DNA from: Acidobacteriota bacterium
GTDB lineage: Bacteria; Acidobacteriota; Polarisedimenticolia; Polarisedimenticolales; Polarisedimenticolaceae
Direction: 5' to 3'
Assembly: GCA_029861955.1 (NCBI GenBank)
Contig: JAOTYK010000002.1
Coordinates: forward strand, 186,001 to 250,000
DNA: 64,000 bases
In this document: in pieces, positions 1 to 8,185 of the stretch
How the letters are laid out: the number at the start of each line of letters is the position of its first letter
Numbering within the stretch: the first letter of the stretch is position 1
The notes under the pieces: model-generated
Databases searched by the model: none
The model's input: the letters and a program-made list of their open reading frames with translations, nothing else
Told to the model about the DNA's origin: nothing
Made by a program: the position numbers and the translations under genes

Positions 1-2
1 GC

Positions 3-122
3 AAGCAGCTTGCCGAGATCCTCACCGGGGAGCAATTGGCAGAGTACGACCGGATGACGCAGGAAGAGCGCGAAGAGATGCGTCAGCGCCGTCGGCGCAG
101 GATGCGCCGAGAGGAATCATGA
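3..122 (+). CDS. C-terminal end of a small Spy/CpxP-like protein (partial)
   Basis: The window opens inside a reading frame that ends at TGA 120-122. The last 39 residues contain an L-T-x-x-Q stretch (ILTGEQLAEYDRM) followed by a highly charged Glu/Arg tail. LTxxQ helices of this kind are typical of the Spy/CpxP/ZraP periplasmic chaperone group, so this is a possible but unproven member. The stop codon overlaps the ATG of the following dehydrogenase (ATGA), which indicates co-translation. The N-terminus lies outside the window, so any signal peptide cannot be seen. Confidence 0.5.
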   Translation, partial: KQLAEILTGEQLAEYDRMTQEEREEMRQRRRRRMRREES

Positions 123-1237
123 AGATACAAGCCGCGGTTCTAGAGGAGTTTGGTCAACCGCTGCAGATCCAGAGTCTGGAGTTGGGCGACCCACAGTCCG
201 GTGAGGTGCGCGTCAAGATTGAGGCCTGCGGTGTTTGCCATACGGATCTGTACACCGCCAGCGGTGCGGACCCCAGCGGGTATGCCCCGTGTGTCCTCGG
301 TCACGAGGGTGCCGGCGTGGTGGATGCCGTCGGCGACGGTGTAACCTCGGTGAAACCGGGCGATCACGTCGTGACTCTCTTCTCCCCTGAATGTGGTGAG
401 TGCGTTCATTGCCGTTCCGGCAAGACCAACATCTGCATGGCGATCCGCGACACACAGGGAAGAGGTTGCATGCCCGACGGGACGCCTCGTCTCTCGAGAG
501 ATGGCGAACCCATTCGACACTTCATGGGAACGTCGACGTTCGCCGAGTACACCGTGATGCCGGAGATCGCTCTGGCGAAGGTTCACCCGGAAGCGCCGAT
601 GGAACAGATCTGTCTACTCGCATGTGGCGCGACGACCGGGATCGCCGCCGCGATGTGGAAGGCCGAAGTCGAAGCCGGTGCAACGGTGGCGGTCTTCGGT
701 ATGGGCATGGTCGGACTTGGTGCGGTCGTCGGCGCGCGGCTGCAGAACGCCGGCCGAATCATCGCTGTCGATCTTTCTCGTGATCGTCTCGAGGCGGCAC
801 GACCCTTCGGCGTTACCGACACGATCCTCGTCGGCGAGGACACCGATGATCCGGTGGCGGCGATCCAGGAGATGACCGACGGATTCGGTGCGGACTACAC
901 CTTCGAAGCCACCGGCAACGTCGCGGTCATGGGTCAGGCGGTCGAGGCGGCACGAATGGGGTGGGGGATCTGCACCGTGTTGGGTGTCGCCGGCAAGGGC
1001 GAGGCCCTGCAGATCGTCCCGCGCAACCTGATCACCGGTCGTCGTGTACAGGGTGGCAGCTTCGGTGGCGCGCGTGGCCGTACGCATGTTCCGCAGCTGG
1101 TTCAGATGATGGTCGACGGTAAACTGGATCTGGGCCCATTCGTCTCTCATCGTGTCGGCCTCGATGACGTGAACCACGCGTTCGAGCTGATGGAACGACA
1201 GGACGGAATCCGCTCGGTCATTACGTTCGACGGATGA
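119..1237 (+). CDS. Zinc-dependent class III-type alcohol dehydrogenase (MDR family)
   Basis: This is a 372-residue medium-chain dehydrogenase. Catalytic-zinc ligands are visible as C40-H41 and H62 in GHEGAG, with a later Cys in LACGATTG. The structural-zinc lobe has C92, C95, C98 and C106. The Rossmann fold carries GMGMVGLG near residue 192. The pattern matches the class III / S-(hydroxymethyl)glutathione dehydrogenase and aryl-alcohol dehydrogenase group, so NAD-linked oxidation of an alcohol or a thiol-formaldehyde adduct is expected in the cytoplasm. It overlaps a hydrolase downstream by four bases (ATGA). A dehydrogenase followed by an ester hydrolase resembles formaldehyde detoxification pairs, but the partner is not a classical S-formylglutathione hydrolase. 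The exact substrate is therefore open. Confidence 0.85.
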   Translation: MKIQAAVLEEFGQPLQIQSLELGDPQSGEVRVKIEACGVCHTDLYTASGADPSGYAPCVLGHEGAGVVDAVGDGVTSVKPGDHVVTLFSPECGECVHCRSGKTNICMAIRDTQGRGCMPDGTPRLSRDGEPIRHFMGTSTFAEYTVMPEIALAKVHPEAPMEQICLLACGATTGIAAAMWKAEVEAGATVAVFGMGMVGLGAVVGARLQNAGRIIAVDLSRDRLEAARPFGVTDTILVGEDTDDPVAAIQEMTDGFGADYTFEATGNVAVMGQAVEAARMGWGICTVLGVAGKGEALQIVPRNLITGRRVQGGSFGGARGRTHVPQLVQMMVDGKLDLGPFVSHRVGLDDVNHAFELMERQDGIRSVITFDG

Positions 1238-1983
1238 TCGATACGATTCGAAACGTCCAGGGCGAGTCGCTGGACTTCACCTACTCCCCCGCCGAAGACG
1301 GTCACGCGACGGTCATCATCGGACATGGGGTGACCGCCAACAAGGACCGCGCCTGGGCCGTTGCGCTGCACGACGCGCTGCAGGCGGCCGGATTCGGAGC
1401 GTTTCGATTCTCGTTCAGCGGGAACGGCGCGTCGGAGGGCGACTTCCGGGACTCGACGATCCACAAGGAGGTCTCGGACCTCGGATCGGTCCTCGACGAG
1501 CTGCAGCGGGCCGGGATTCGTTTCCTGGCCTATGCCGGTCATAGCATGGGAGGGGCGGTGGGTGTGCTGCGCGCCGCCATCGACCCGCGAATCCGGGCGC
1601 TCGTTTCACTGGCCGGGATGGTTCACACGGCGGACTTCGCCGAGCGGAAGTTTGCGGGACTCACGCCGGGCAAGGATCTGATGTGGGACAAACCCGAATG
1701 TCCCCTGTCCCGGGACTTCCTCGACGTCATGCAAGAGATCGACAGCGTGTTGCCCCGGGCGAGCTCCCTTCGTTGCCCATGGTTACTGGTACACGGCACC
1801 GATGACACCGTCGTACCCCATGACGAATCGTCGCAGATCGCGACGGCGGTTCCGATCGTGAAACAGGTTTCGATGGACGGCGCGGATCATCTATTTACGG
1901 GTCACGAGACTCAGATGGCCGAGCACGTGGTTGTGTGGCTCCGTGATGTCATGTTCGCCGTCGATCCTTCGCTACCCGAATAG
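1234..1983 (+). CDS. Alpha/beta hydrolase (serine hydrolase, S33-like)
   Basis: This 249-residue alpha/beta-hydrolase has the nucleophile elbow GHSMGG with Ser104. The likely acid is Asp in HGTDDTVVP and the likely base is His in DGADHLF, in the canonical order Ser-Asp-His. An oxyanion-hole HG motif (IIGHGVTANKD) lies near residue 31. There is no signal peptide, so a cytoplasmic esterase or thioesterase is expected. Its ATG overlaps the dehydrogenase stop, so the two are co-translated and may act in one pathway, the hydrolase cleaving an ester made by the dehydrogenase. That pathway link is inference. Confidence 0.8.
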   Translation: MIDTIRNVQGESLDFTYSPAEDGHATVIIGHGVTANKDRAWAVALHDALQAAGFGAFRFSFSGNGASEGDFRDSTIHKEVSDLGSVLDELQRAGIRFLAYAGHSMGGAVGVLRAAIDPRIRALVSLAGMVHTADFAERKFAGLTPGKDLMWDKPECPLSRDFLDVMQEIDSVLPRASSLRCPWLLVHGTDDTVVPHDESSQIATAVPIVKQVSMDGADHLFTGHETQMAEHVVVWLRDVMFAVDPSLPE

Positions 1984-2120
1984 TAATTGCGTTTACGGAT
2001 TCCGCCGCAAAGACAACGCAAGTTCCCCAGATGAAGCTCGCGTGACCGGAAAGAGCGGGAATCTACCCGTGGTACGTCGATTGCAGATGCGGAGACGATC
2101 TCTGACCACGGGAGCCTCTC

Positions 2121-3743
2121 TTGCGACTGCCTCGCCCCGCAGCTCTTGTCTGTGGACTGACGATTTTGTCGTTCGTCTCCACCGTGAGCGGCGGTGTCGA
2201 TGAATCGGACACGCTCTCGGGAGCGATCTCGCCGGCGGAGGCGTCACGCTTCCTGACCCAGGCGACGCTGGGAGCCAACTGGGAAGAGATCCATCGAACC
2301 GCGGACCTGGGTGTGAACGCCTGGCTCGATGAACAGTTTCAGCAACCGATCGGGTTTCACCAGCCGCTCCTCGAACTACAGGCGCAACCCGGTGTCGAAC
2401 TGACCGTCGACGACCGACGTGCGATCTGGTGGAAGCAGGTGCTGGAAGGATCGGATCCGCTTCGACAGCGAGTGGCGATGGCACTCAGCGAGATCGTCGT
2501 CGTCTCCGACGCAAACGGCACGGTCCAGGCCACGCCGCTCGGGTTGGCCAACTACTACGACATGCTGCTCGGTCACGCGTTCGGCAACTATCGAGATCTC
2601 TTGCGGGGCGTCACGCTCCACCCGCTGATGGGCGCCTACCTGAGCCACCTGAGAAACACACGCTCCAGTCCCGGCCGTTTCCCCGATGAGAACTTTGCCC
2701 GAGAGATCATGCAGTTGTTCTCCATCGGGCTGTTTGAGTTGCGTCCCGACGGCGAGCTGCTATTGGACGGCGCCGGTCAACCCATCCCAACCTACGACAA
2801 CGACGACATTACGGAACTTGCCAAGGTCTTCACTGGCCTGTCTTTCGACGGGCCGGACAACGATTTCAGTCAGGGTCTGCCGATGTGGACCGCCCCGATG
2901 AGAATGTACGAAGCGTGGCACGAGCCCGGTCCGAAACAACTCCTCCGCGGTATTCAGATCCCCGCCGGTCAAACGGGCATGCAGGATGTTCATGACGCCG
3001 TCGACAGCCTGTTCGACCACCCCAACACCGGCCCCTTCATCTCGCGACGGTTGATCCAGCGGCTTGTGACCTCGAATCCGGACCCGGAGTACATCGCGAG
3101 GGTCTCGGCGGTCTTCGATGACAACGGTAGTGGCACACGTGGGGACCTCCAGGCGGTTGTTCGCGCGATCCTCACCGATGCGGATGCCCGATCATGGCCG
3201 ACCAACTCCGAAATCCATCGCGGCATGCTTCGTGAGTCGTTCCTCCGGCGCGTGCACCTGGCGCGCGCTTTTGACGCACGTAACTTCACGTTTGACTATC
3301 CGATCAACGACAGCGGCGCGGACGACTCGTTTGCGCAACGCCCGCTGAGCTCTCCGTCGGTGTTCAACTTCTTCCTGCCCGACTACCAACCCAGCGGACC
3401 GATCTCCGAAGCGAATCTCGTCAGCCCGGAGTTTCAGATCATCACCGCGGTGACGGCCATCAGCAGTGCCAACTCGCTGCGGACGCAGGTCGATCGCGCG
3501 ATGAATTCGGCAACGGACCCGGCCCAGGAGGTTCGCCTGGATCTCGCCGATGAGATCGCGCTGGCCGCCAACCCGACCGCACTGGTGGATCGGCTGGACC
3601 TCCTGCTGCTCTACGGGGACATGAGCCCTGCAATGCGGTCACTCCTGATCGCGTCGCTCACACAAGAGAACGACACGGAAACACGGGCGCGAATGGCAAT
3701 CCACCTGATCTCCATCTCTCCCGAATACTGCGTGGCAAGGTAG
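2121..3743 (+). CDS. DUF1800 secreted protein
   Basis: This 540-residue protein starts at TTG 2121, with GGAG at 2111-2114 as ribosome site. A hydrophobic signal segment covers about residues 7-24. The body has DUF1800 hallmarks: ASRFLTQATLG near the start, NFAREIMQLFSIGLFEL in the middle, and a late SPSVFNFFLPDYQP block. DUF1800 proteins have no established biochemical role. They are almost always encoded next to a DUF1501 protein, as here (10-bp gap), and are exported. The family is abundant in Planctomycetota, Acidobacteriota and Proteobacteria. The pair heads a co-directional run that ends in TonB/ExbB/ExbD, so a cell-envelope function is the reasonable inference. Confidence 0.85.
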   Translation: MRLPRPAALVCGLTILSFVSTVSGGVDESDTLSGAISPAEASRFLTQATLGANWEEIHRTADLGVNAWLDEQFQQPIGFHQPLLELQAQPGVELTVDDRRAIWWKQVLEGSDPLRQRVAMALSEIVVVSDANGTVQATPLGLANYYDMLLGHAFGNYRDLLRGVTLHPLMGAYLSHLRNTRSSPGRFPDENFAREIMQLFSIGLFELRPDGELLLDGAGQPIPTYDNDDITELAKVFTGLSFDGPDNDFSQGLPMWTAPMRMYEAWHEPGPKQLLRGIQIPAGQTGMQDVHDAVDSLFDHPNTGPFISRRLIQRLVTSNPDPEYIARVSAVFDDNGSGTRGDLQAVVRAILTDADARSWPTNSEIHRGMLRESFLRRVHLARAFDARNFTFDYPINDSGADDSFAQRPLSSPSVFNFFLPDYQPSGPISEANLVSPEFQIITAVTAISSANSLRTQVDRAMNSATDPAQEVRLDLADEIALAANPTALVDRLDLLLLYGDMSPAMRSLLIASLTQENDTETRARMAIHLISISPEYCVAR

Positions 3744-3753
3744 CGGAGTCGTC

Positions 3754-5280
3754 ATGAAGAAGCCTCGCAAGGAGATCATCGATAGCAACAGGCCGGTCGA
3801 TCCGAGTCGACGCCGATTCCTGGGTCAGGCCAGCTGCGCCGCAGTCGGCACGACCGCGTTGTTCAACACCGTGCTGAACATGGGGATGTTCAACACGCTG
3901 GCGGCCGGTGCCGCCGACTACAAGGGAATGGTCTGTCTGTTTCTGTCCGGTGGCGCGGATTCGTTCAACATGATGGTTCCGAGTGGCGATTCCGAGTACG
4001 CGGAGTACGCCGCGACCCGTGGCGATCTGGCCCTGCTCCAGACCGATCTGCTGCCGATCCTGCCCGCGACTCCCGACGGTCGGAGCTATGGCCTCCACCC
4101 CGGCCTCGGACCGTTGCAGACCCTGTTCGAGCAGAATCAACTGGCGTTCGTCGCCAACGTGGGAACACTGGTTGAACCCACGACGCTCGCCCAGTACGAG
4201 AATCGCAGCGTGAACCTGCCGCTCGGCCTGTTCTCACATTCCGACCAGCAGATGCACTGGCAGTCGTCGGTCCCCGATCAGAGGTCACCGGTAGGATGGG
4301 CGGGACGGATGGCTGACATTCTCCAGGCCTCTAACTGTAACCAGAACATCTCGATGAATATCTCCCTCTCGGGGAGCAACATCTTCCAGTCGGGTCACAT
4401 CACCAACCATTACACCATCGGTCCCAACGGATCGGTGGGCCTGCTGAACTACAACCAACCGGACCCTGAGAGTCAGATCCGGACCAGCGCCATCGACGGC
4501 ATCCTGGGCCTGAACTATCAAAACGTCTTCGAAAAGACATTCGCGATGCGGATGCGCGGTGCAATCGATGCTCACGAGGAGTTCTCGGCGGCGATCGCCG
4601 GACTGCCGCCGTTGATGACCCAGTTCTCAGACACGCGTCTCTCTCAACGGTTTCGCATGATCGCGCAAACGATTCAGGCCCGCGAAGTACTGGGGATGCG
4701 TCGCCAGACGTTCTTCGTCGAGGCCGGCGGATGGGATCACCACGACGAGGTCATCGCCAACCAGGCGGTGATGCTCCCCGAGATCGCGGCGGCGCTCAGC
4801 GAATTCCAGGCCGCGATGGTCGAGATCGGTGTGGCGAACGATGTCACGACGTTCACGGCATCGGACTTCGGACGCACGTTAACCTCCAACGGTCGCGGCT
4901 CGGATCACGCCTGGGGCGGCAATCACATCGTGATGGGTGGAGCCGTCGCCGGCGGCGACGTCTACGGAAGCTATCCCTCGATGTCACTCGGCAGCTCGTT
5001 GGATACCGGCCGCGGGCGATTGATTCCGACGCTTGCCGTCGACGAGTATTTCGCCGATTTGGCGCTGTGGTTCGGGATTCCGTCGCCGGACCTCGAACTG
5101 GTCCTGCCGAATATCAATCGGTTCTACAACACCGCCTCGGTGCAGCCACCCATCGGGTTCATGAGTAGCGGCGCGCCGACGTCAAGTCGAAGTCGCCCGA
5201 TTGGAGCAGCGAGCTCATCGAGCGGAACCGACCCCGGGCGAGCAACCCGCGGACGTCCGCGGTTTCGTTCGGGTCGCTAG
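3754..5280 (+). CDS. DUF1501 protein with Tat-type signal
   Basis: This 508-residue DUF1501 protein is related to the alkaline-phosphatase/sulfatase superfamily. The N-terminus has a twin-arginine motif (S-R-R-R-F-L-G at residues 18-24) and a following hydrophobic stretch, so Tat export is likely. Family features include VCLFLSGGADSFNMMVP, a late TASDFGRTLTSNGRGSDHAWGGNH and GGWDHHDE, rich in potential metal ligands (Asp, His). The C-terminal 40 residues are Ser/Arg/Gly-rich low complexity, unlike the rest of the protein, and may be a linker or processed tail. It follows the DUF1800 gene by 10 bp. The function of the family is not established. Confidence 0.88.
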   Translation: MKKPRKEIIDSNRPVDPSRRRFLGQASCAAVGTTALFNTVLNMGMFNTLAAGAADYKGMVCLFLSGGADSFNMMVPSGDSEYAEYAATRGDLALLQTDLLPILPATPDGRSYGLHPGLGPLQTLFEQNQLAFVANVGTLVEPTTLAQYENRSVNLPLGLFSHSDQQMHWQSSVPDQRSPVGWAGRMADILQASNCNQNISMNISLSGSNIFQSGHITNHYTIGPNGSVGLLNYNQPDPESQIRTSAIDGILGLNYQNVFEKTFAMRMRGAIDAHEEFSAAIAGLPPLMTQFSDTRLSQRFRMIAQTIQAREVLGMRRQTFFVEAGGWDHHDEVIANQAVMLPEIAAALSEFQAAMVEIGVANDVTTFTASDFGRTLTSNGRGSDHAWGGNHIVMGGAVAGGDVYGSYPSMSLGSSLDTGRGRLIPTLAVDEYFADLALWFGIPSPDLELVLPNINRFYNTASVQPPIGFMSSGAPTSSRSRPIGAASSSSGTDPGRATRGRPRFRSGR

Positions 5281-5319
5281 TTCAACAACAGATCCAGTCA
5301 CTTCGGAGGGGTCACAAGT

Positions 5320-6756
5320 ATGCGACGCAGGATTATGACTATCACGGCGGCGACATTGTTTGCGTTGTCGTCTTTTTCCGTGCGGGCTGCGGCACGCGAG
5401 ATCGCCGATCTCCAGCCGGCCCGCCTCACGTTCTCCCAATCGATTCTCAATGATGTCTCCTTCGGGACGTATCGAGAGCCGTTCGATGAACTCCAGACCC
5501 GCCCCTACAACATGTTGTTCAGCAACATCGGGCGTTACCCGAGCTTCAGCCCATGGCCCGGTCAGGAAGGCAACTACACCCGCTACGTCAATGCGCTGAT
5601 CGGCAACAACGGCACGGCCAACGTCGACAACGGAGCCGACTCGATTCAAGGGTCGATCGTTCGGAGACAGACCGACACCTGGTCCTGGGGCGTGTCCGCA
5701 GCGATCCTCGCCGGCAACGACGGAAACGAAAACAGTAGCGGGGCCTCGACGTTTAGAGACACCGACGATCTCAACGGATTCGACCTCCGGCCTGCCGCTG
5801 CCAAACAGCTCGGCGAGAAACGGGTTCTTGGTTTCGGTCTCCGGCTGACTTCCGCCAACGCGGAGGTTACCGACAGCAGCTTCGAATCCGGTGTGGGCGG
5901 CTTCTTCGGTGAGAATCAGTTCAAGCAGAGCGGCATCCTCGCCGACGTCGGGCTCCGAACGTTCCTGACACCCGGCTCGAGCTGGGAGATCCAACTCGTC
6001 GCCGGCACCGAGGGTTTCGATCAGACGGAGATCGCCGAGACCATCGATGGGCTTGGCGTCATCACCGATCGCACCACCATCACCAACTACGACGTCAGCG
6101 ACCTGAAGGTCGGTGTGTTCGGAGGCTACAACCGTCAGAAGGACGGTGCGCTGGGCGAGATGGAGTATCGGCTGGGTATCGAACGATCTCAGCGCGAACT
6201 GGACAACGCCGATCTTTCGTTCGTCGACAACTCCGGTGTCGTTACACCGGTCAACACGTTGCTCGCCCAGGACACCATCGGAACGACGCTGATCAGCGCG
6301 TCTGCGAAATCGATATTCCAGGCCGGCGAGACCGAGATGTTCGCATCCGCCCGATTGGCATTCGGTATGGTCGATGGTTCGACTCAGATCGACGCCTCGG
6401 GGTTCATCGTCAATGAAGCGATTGACGATAGCGAGTCGCACCTTGCGTTGACGCTTGGACTTCGTCAGCCGTTCTTCCGTGACAAGCTGCGTATCATCGT
6501 CGCGGGACGTGCGGATCTGGTCGACGCCGAACGCACCACAACGTTCGACACAAGCGCCAATGTCGACGACTTTCGTCGATCCTCCGCGGACTACGCCGTC
6601 GGGATCGAAGGCGTTCTGGCCAATGTGACCTTCGACATCGCCTGGCTCGTCAACGAGGAGGCGGCCGTCGCGCCGGTCTCGATCGGCATCCCCGGTGGCT
6701 CACGCCGCAGCGTCGAGTTCGATCGAATCGTCTTCTCCGCCGGAGTTGCCTGGTGA
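5320..6756 (+). CDS. Outer-membrane beta-barrel protein of unknown function
   Basis: A 478-residue protein with a cleavable signal peptide (hydrophobic 7-21, cut near AAA-REI). The C-terminal half is built of alternating polar/hydrophobic strands such as MFASARLAFGMVDG and LRIIVAGRADLVDA, and the chain ends in Trp (FSAGVAW). This is a good outer-membrane insertion signal. GGAGGGG at 5305-5311 supports the ATG at 5320. The stop overlaps the GTG of the next lipoprotein gene (GTGA). I do not recognise a named family. In this context it could be the barrel served by the TonB/ExbBD machinery encoded downstream, but no plug domain is evident. Confidence 0.7.
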   Translation: MRRRIMTITAATLFALSSFSVRAAAREIADLQPARLTFSQSILNDVSFGTYREPFDELQTRPYNMLFSNIGRYPSFSPWPGQEGNYTRYVNALIGNNGTANVDNGADSIQGSIVRRQTDTWSWGVSAAILAGNDGNENSSGASTFRDTDDLNGFDLRPAAAKQLGEKRVLGFGLRLTSANAEVTDSSFESGVGGFFGENQFKQSGILADVGLRTFLTPGSSWEIQLVAGTEGFDQTEIAETIDGLGVITDRTTITNYDVSDLKVGVFGGYNRQKDGALGEMEYRLGIERSQRELDNADLSFVDNSGVVTPVNTLLAQDTIGTTLISASAKSIFQAGETEMFASARLAFGMVDGSTQIDASGFIVNEAIDDSESHLALTLGLRQPFFRDKLRIIVAGRADLVDAERTTTFDTSANVDDFRRSSADYAVGIEGVLANVTFDIAWLVNEEAAVAPVSIGIPGGSRRSVEFDRIVFSAGVAW

Positions 6757-7184
6757 GTCGACGCGTCCCAGGACTGGCTCGCGTCGCGCTGCTCGCCGGC
6801 CTGCTGTCCTTGACGGCGGGCTGCGAGAACGGCCCGGATCGCCTGTTCGTGCCTCAGGTCGCACCGACGACTCTGGCTCAGGTCCAGGCGCAGGTGTTCA
6901 CACCTCGCTGTGCTACCGCCGGCTGCCATGTGGGCGCAGGGGCGCCGTTTGGACTCGACCTCAGTGCCGGTTCGACCATCGGAAATGTGGTCAACATCGA
7001 TAGCTCCGAGGTACCGACGCTGATGCGTGTCGAGCCCGGAAACGCGGTTGACTCCTATCTGTACATGAAGCTCGTCGCAGACCCGAGGATCCTCGGTGAC
7101 CCGATGCCTCTCTTCGAGACGCCGCTGTCGGCGACAGACCTGCAACTCGTAGCCAGCTGGATCGATCAGGGAGCGACTAACTGA
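6753..7184 (+). CDS. Lipoprotein with a C-x4-C-H haem-like motif
   Basis: A 143-residue protein with a lipoprotein signal ending LTAG-C24. It carries CATAGCH at residues 53-59, with C53, C58 and H59. This is the order of a c-type haem site but with four residues between the cysteines instead of two. The rest (GLDLSAG, RVEPGNAVDSYLYMKL, WIDQGA at the end) matches a set of small envelope cytochrome-like proteins found near DUF1800/DUF1501 or ASPIC genes. The start is GTG 6753, overlapping the previous stop, and its own stop shares a base with the tonB-like gene. Whether haem is bound cannot be decided from sequence. Confidence 0.65.
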   Translation: MSRRVPGLARVALLAGLLSLTAGCENGPDRLFVPQVAPTTLAQVQAQVFTPRCATAGCHVGAGAPFGLDLSAGSTIGNVVNIDSSEVPTLMRVEPGNAVDSYLYMKLVADPRILGDPMPLFETPLSATDLQLVASWIDQGATN

Positions 7185-8164
7185 TGCGGCTTCGTCTCAA
7201 ACCCTGGATCGTAAGTGTCGCGATCCACGCATTGTTCGTCGCGGGGCTGTTGATCCTACCGGGTCGCCTGCCGAAGCGTGAACGTCCACCCAAGCCGGTG
7301 GATATCGTCTTCTACCAGGTGCCGGTCGATGAATTTACTCCGCCACAGCCCAAGGTCATTCCGCCGAAACCGAAGCCTGAACCGAAACCGGAGCCAAAAC
7401 CCAAACCTAAGCCAAAACCCAGGCGGAAGACGACGCCGAAACCGGCGGCCCCGGAACCGGTCGTGGTGGCCCAGGCTCGGCCGGTGGCTGAACCGGAACC
7501 GACTCCGGTCCCCAGGCCGAAACCCAGACCCAAACCGCGTGCCAAACCCTCGGTCGGCTCGTTCGGAACCTCCACGGTCGCGACCCGTCAGCCCGAGCCT
7601 CGGGCTCGCTCGCTGAAACCCAGGGGATTCAGCGGCGAGGTGTCGCCGACGACTCTCAAGACGGAACCGCGACGAACCGTTGCCGCCGGCAATTTCGCCG
7701 CCGAGGAGGCAAAACCTCGTGTGGCACCGACACCCCAGAGAGACACGACGGTCGCCTCCGGTGGGTTCAGCGGTGAAGCCGCGGACGCTCCTCGAACGAC
7801 GGCACGACCCACGACGACGGTCCAACGTGGCGGATTCGGCGACGAGGAAGCACCGGCCGCCGAGCCAAGAAGGCGTCTACCGTCTCCCGCCAACCCCGAT
7901 ACTCCGGTCTCCATTCTCTCCAAGCCGAAACCGATCTACACCGACGTCGCGAGAGAGAAGCGAGTCGAGGGCGAAGTTGTGCTGGAAGTGCGCTTCGCCG
8001 CCAACGGCAAGATCGTCGTCTTGCGTGTCGTTTCCGGTCTCGGCCACGGCTTGGACGAGGCGGCCATCGCCGCCGCACGAAACATCGAATTCAAACCTGC
8101 CTCACGGGATGGGGCTCCAGTTGATGAGACCGCCACGCTACGCGTGGTGTTTCAGTTGGCCTAG
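7184..8164 (+). CDS. TonB-like energy transducer
   Basis: A 326-residue TonB protein with one N-terminal membrane anchor (about residues 9-25). A Pro/Lys/Glu spacer spans about 45-120 with KPKPEPKPEPKP-type repeats. A middle region repeats a G-G-F-S-G-E-like motif three to four times. The C-terminal TonB domain runs from PVSILSKPKPIYTDVAREKRVEGEV to the end. It should span the periplasm and pass ExbB/ExbD energy to outer-membrane receptors. The spacer DNA (about 7360-7550) is a low-complexity C/A-rich repeat. exbB and two exbD genes follow after the M48 gene, so this is a complete Ton complex. Confidence 0.85.
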   Translation: MRLRLKPWIVSVAIHALFVAGLLILPGRLPKRERPPKPVDIVFYQVPVDEFTPPQPKVIPPKPKPEPKPEPKPKPKPKPRRKTTPKPAAPEPVVVAQARPVAEPEPTPVPRPKPRPKPRAKPSVGSFGTSTVATRQPEPRARSLKPRGFSGEVSPTTLKTEPRRTVAAGNFAAEEAKPRVAPTPQRDTTVASGGFSGEAADAPRTTARPTTTVQRGGFGDEEAPAAEPRRRLPSPANPDTPVSILSKPKPIYTDVAREKRVEGEVVLEVRFAANGKIVVLRVVSGLGHGLDEAAIAAARNIEFKPASRDGAPVDETATLRVVFQLA

Positions 8165-8185
8165 GAAAGAAGGAAGGAGAACGTT

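Noticed and set aside
1984-2120. Cyclic-di-GMP riboswitch before the DUF1800 gene (a CGCAAAG segment is present)
   Set aside because: Only the single short motif matches; the paired stems and second arm are missing.
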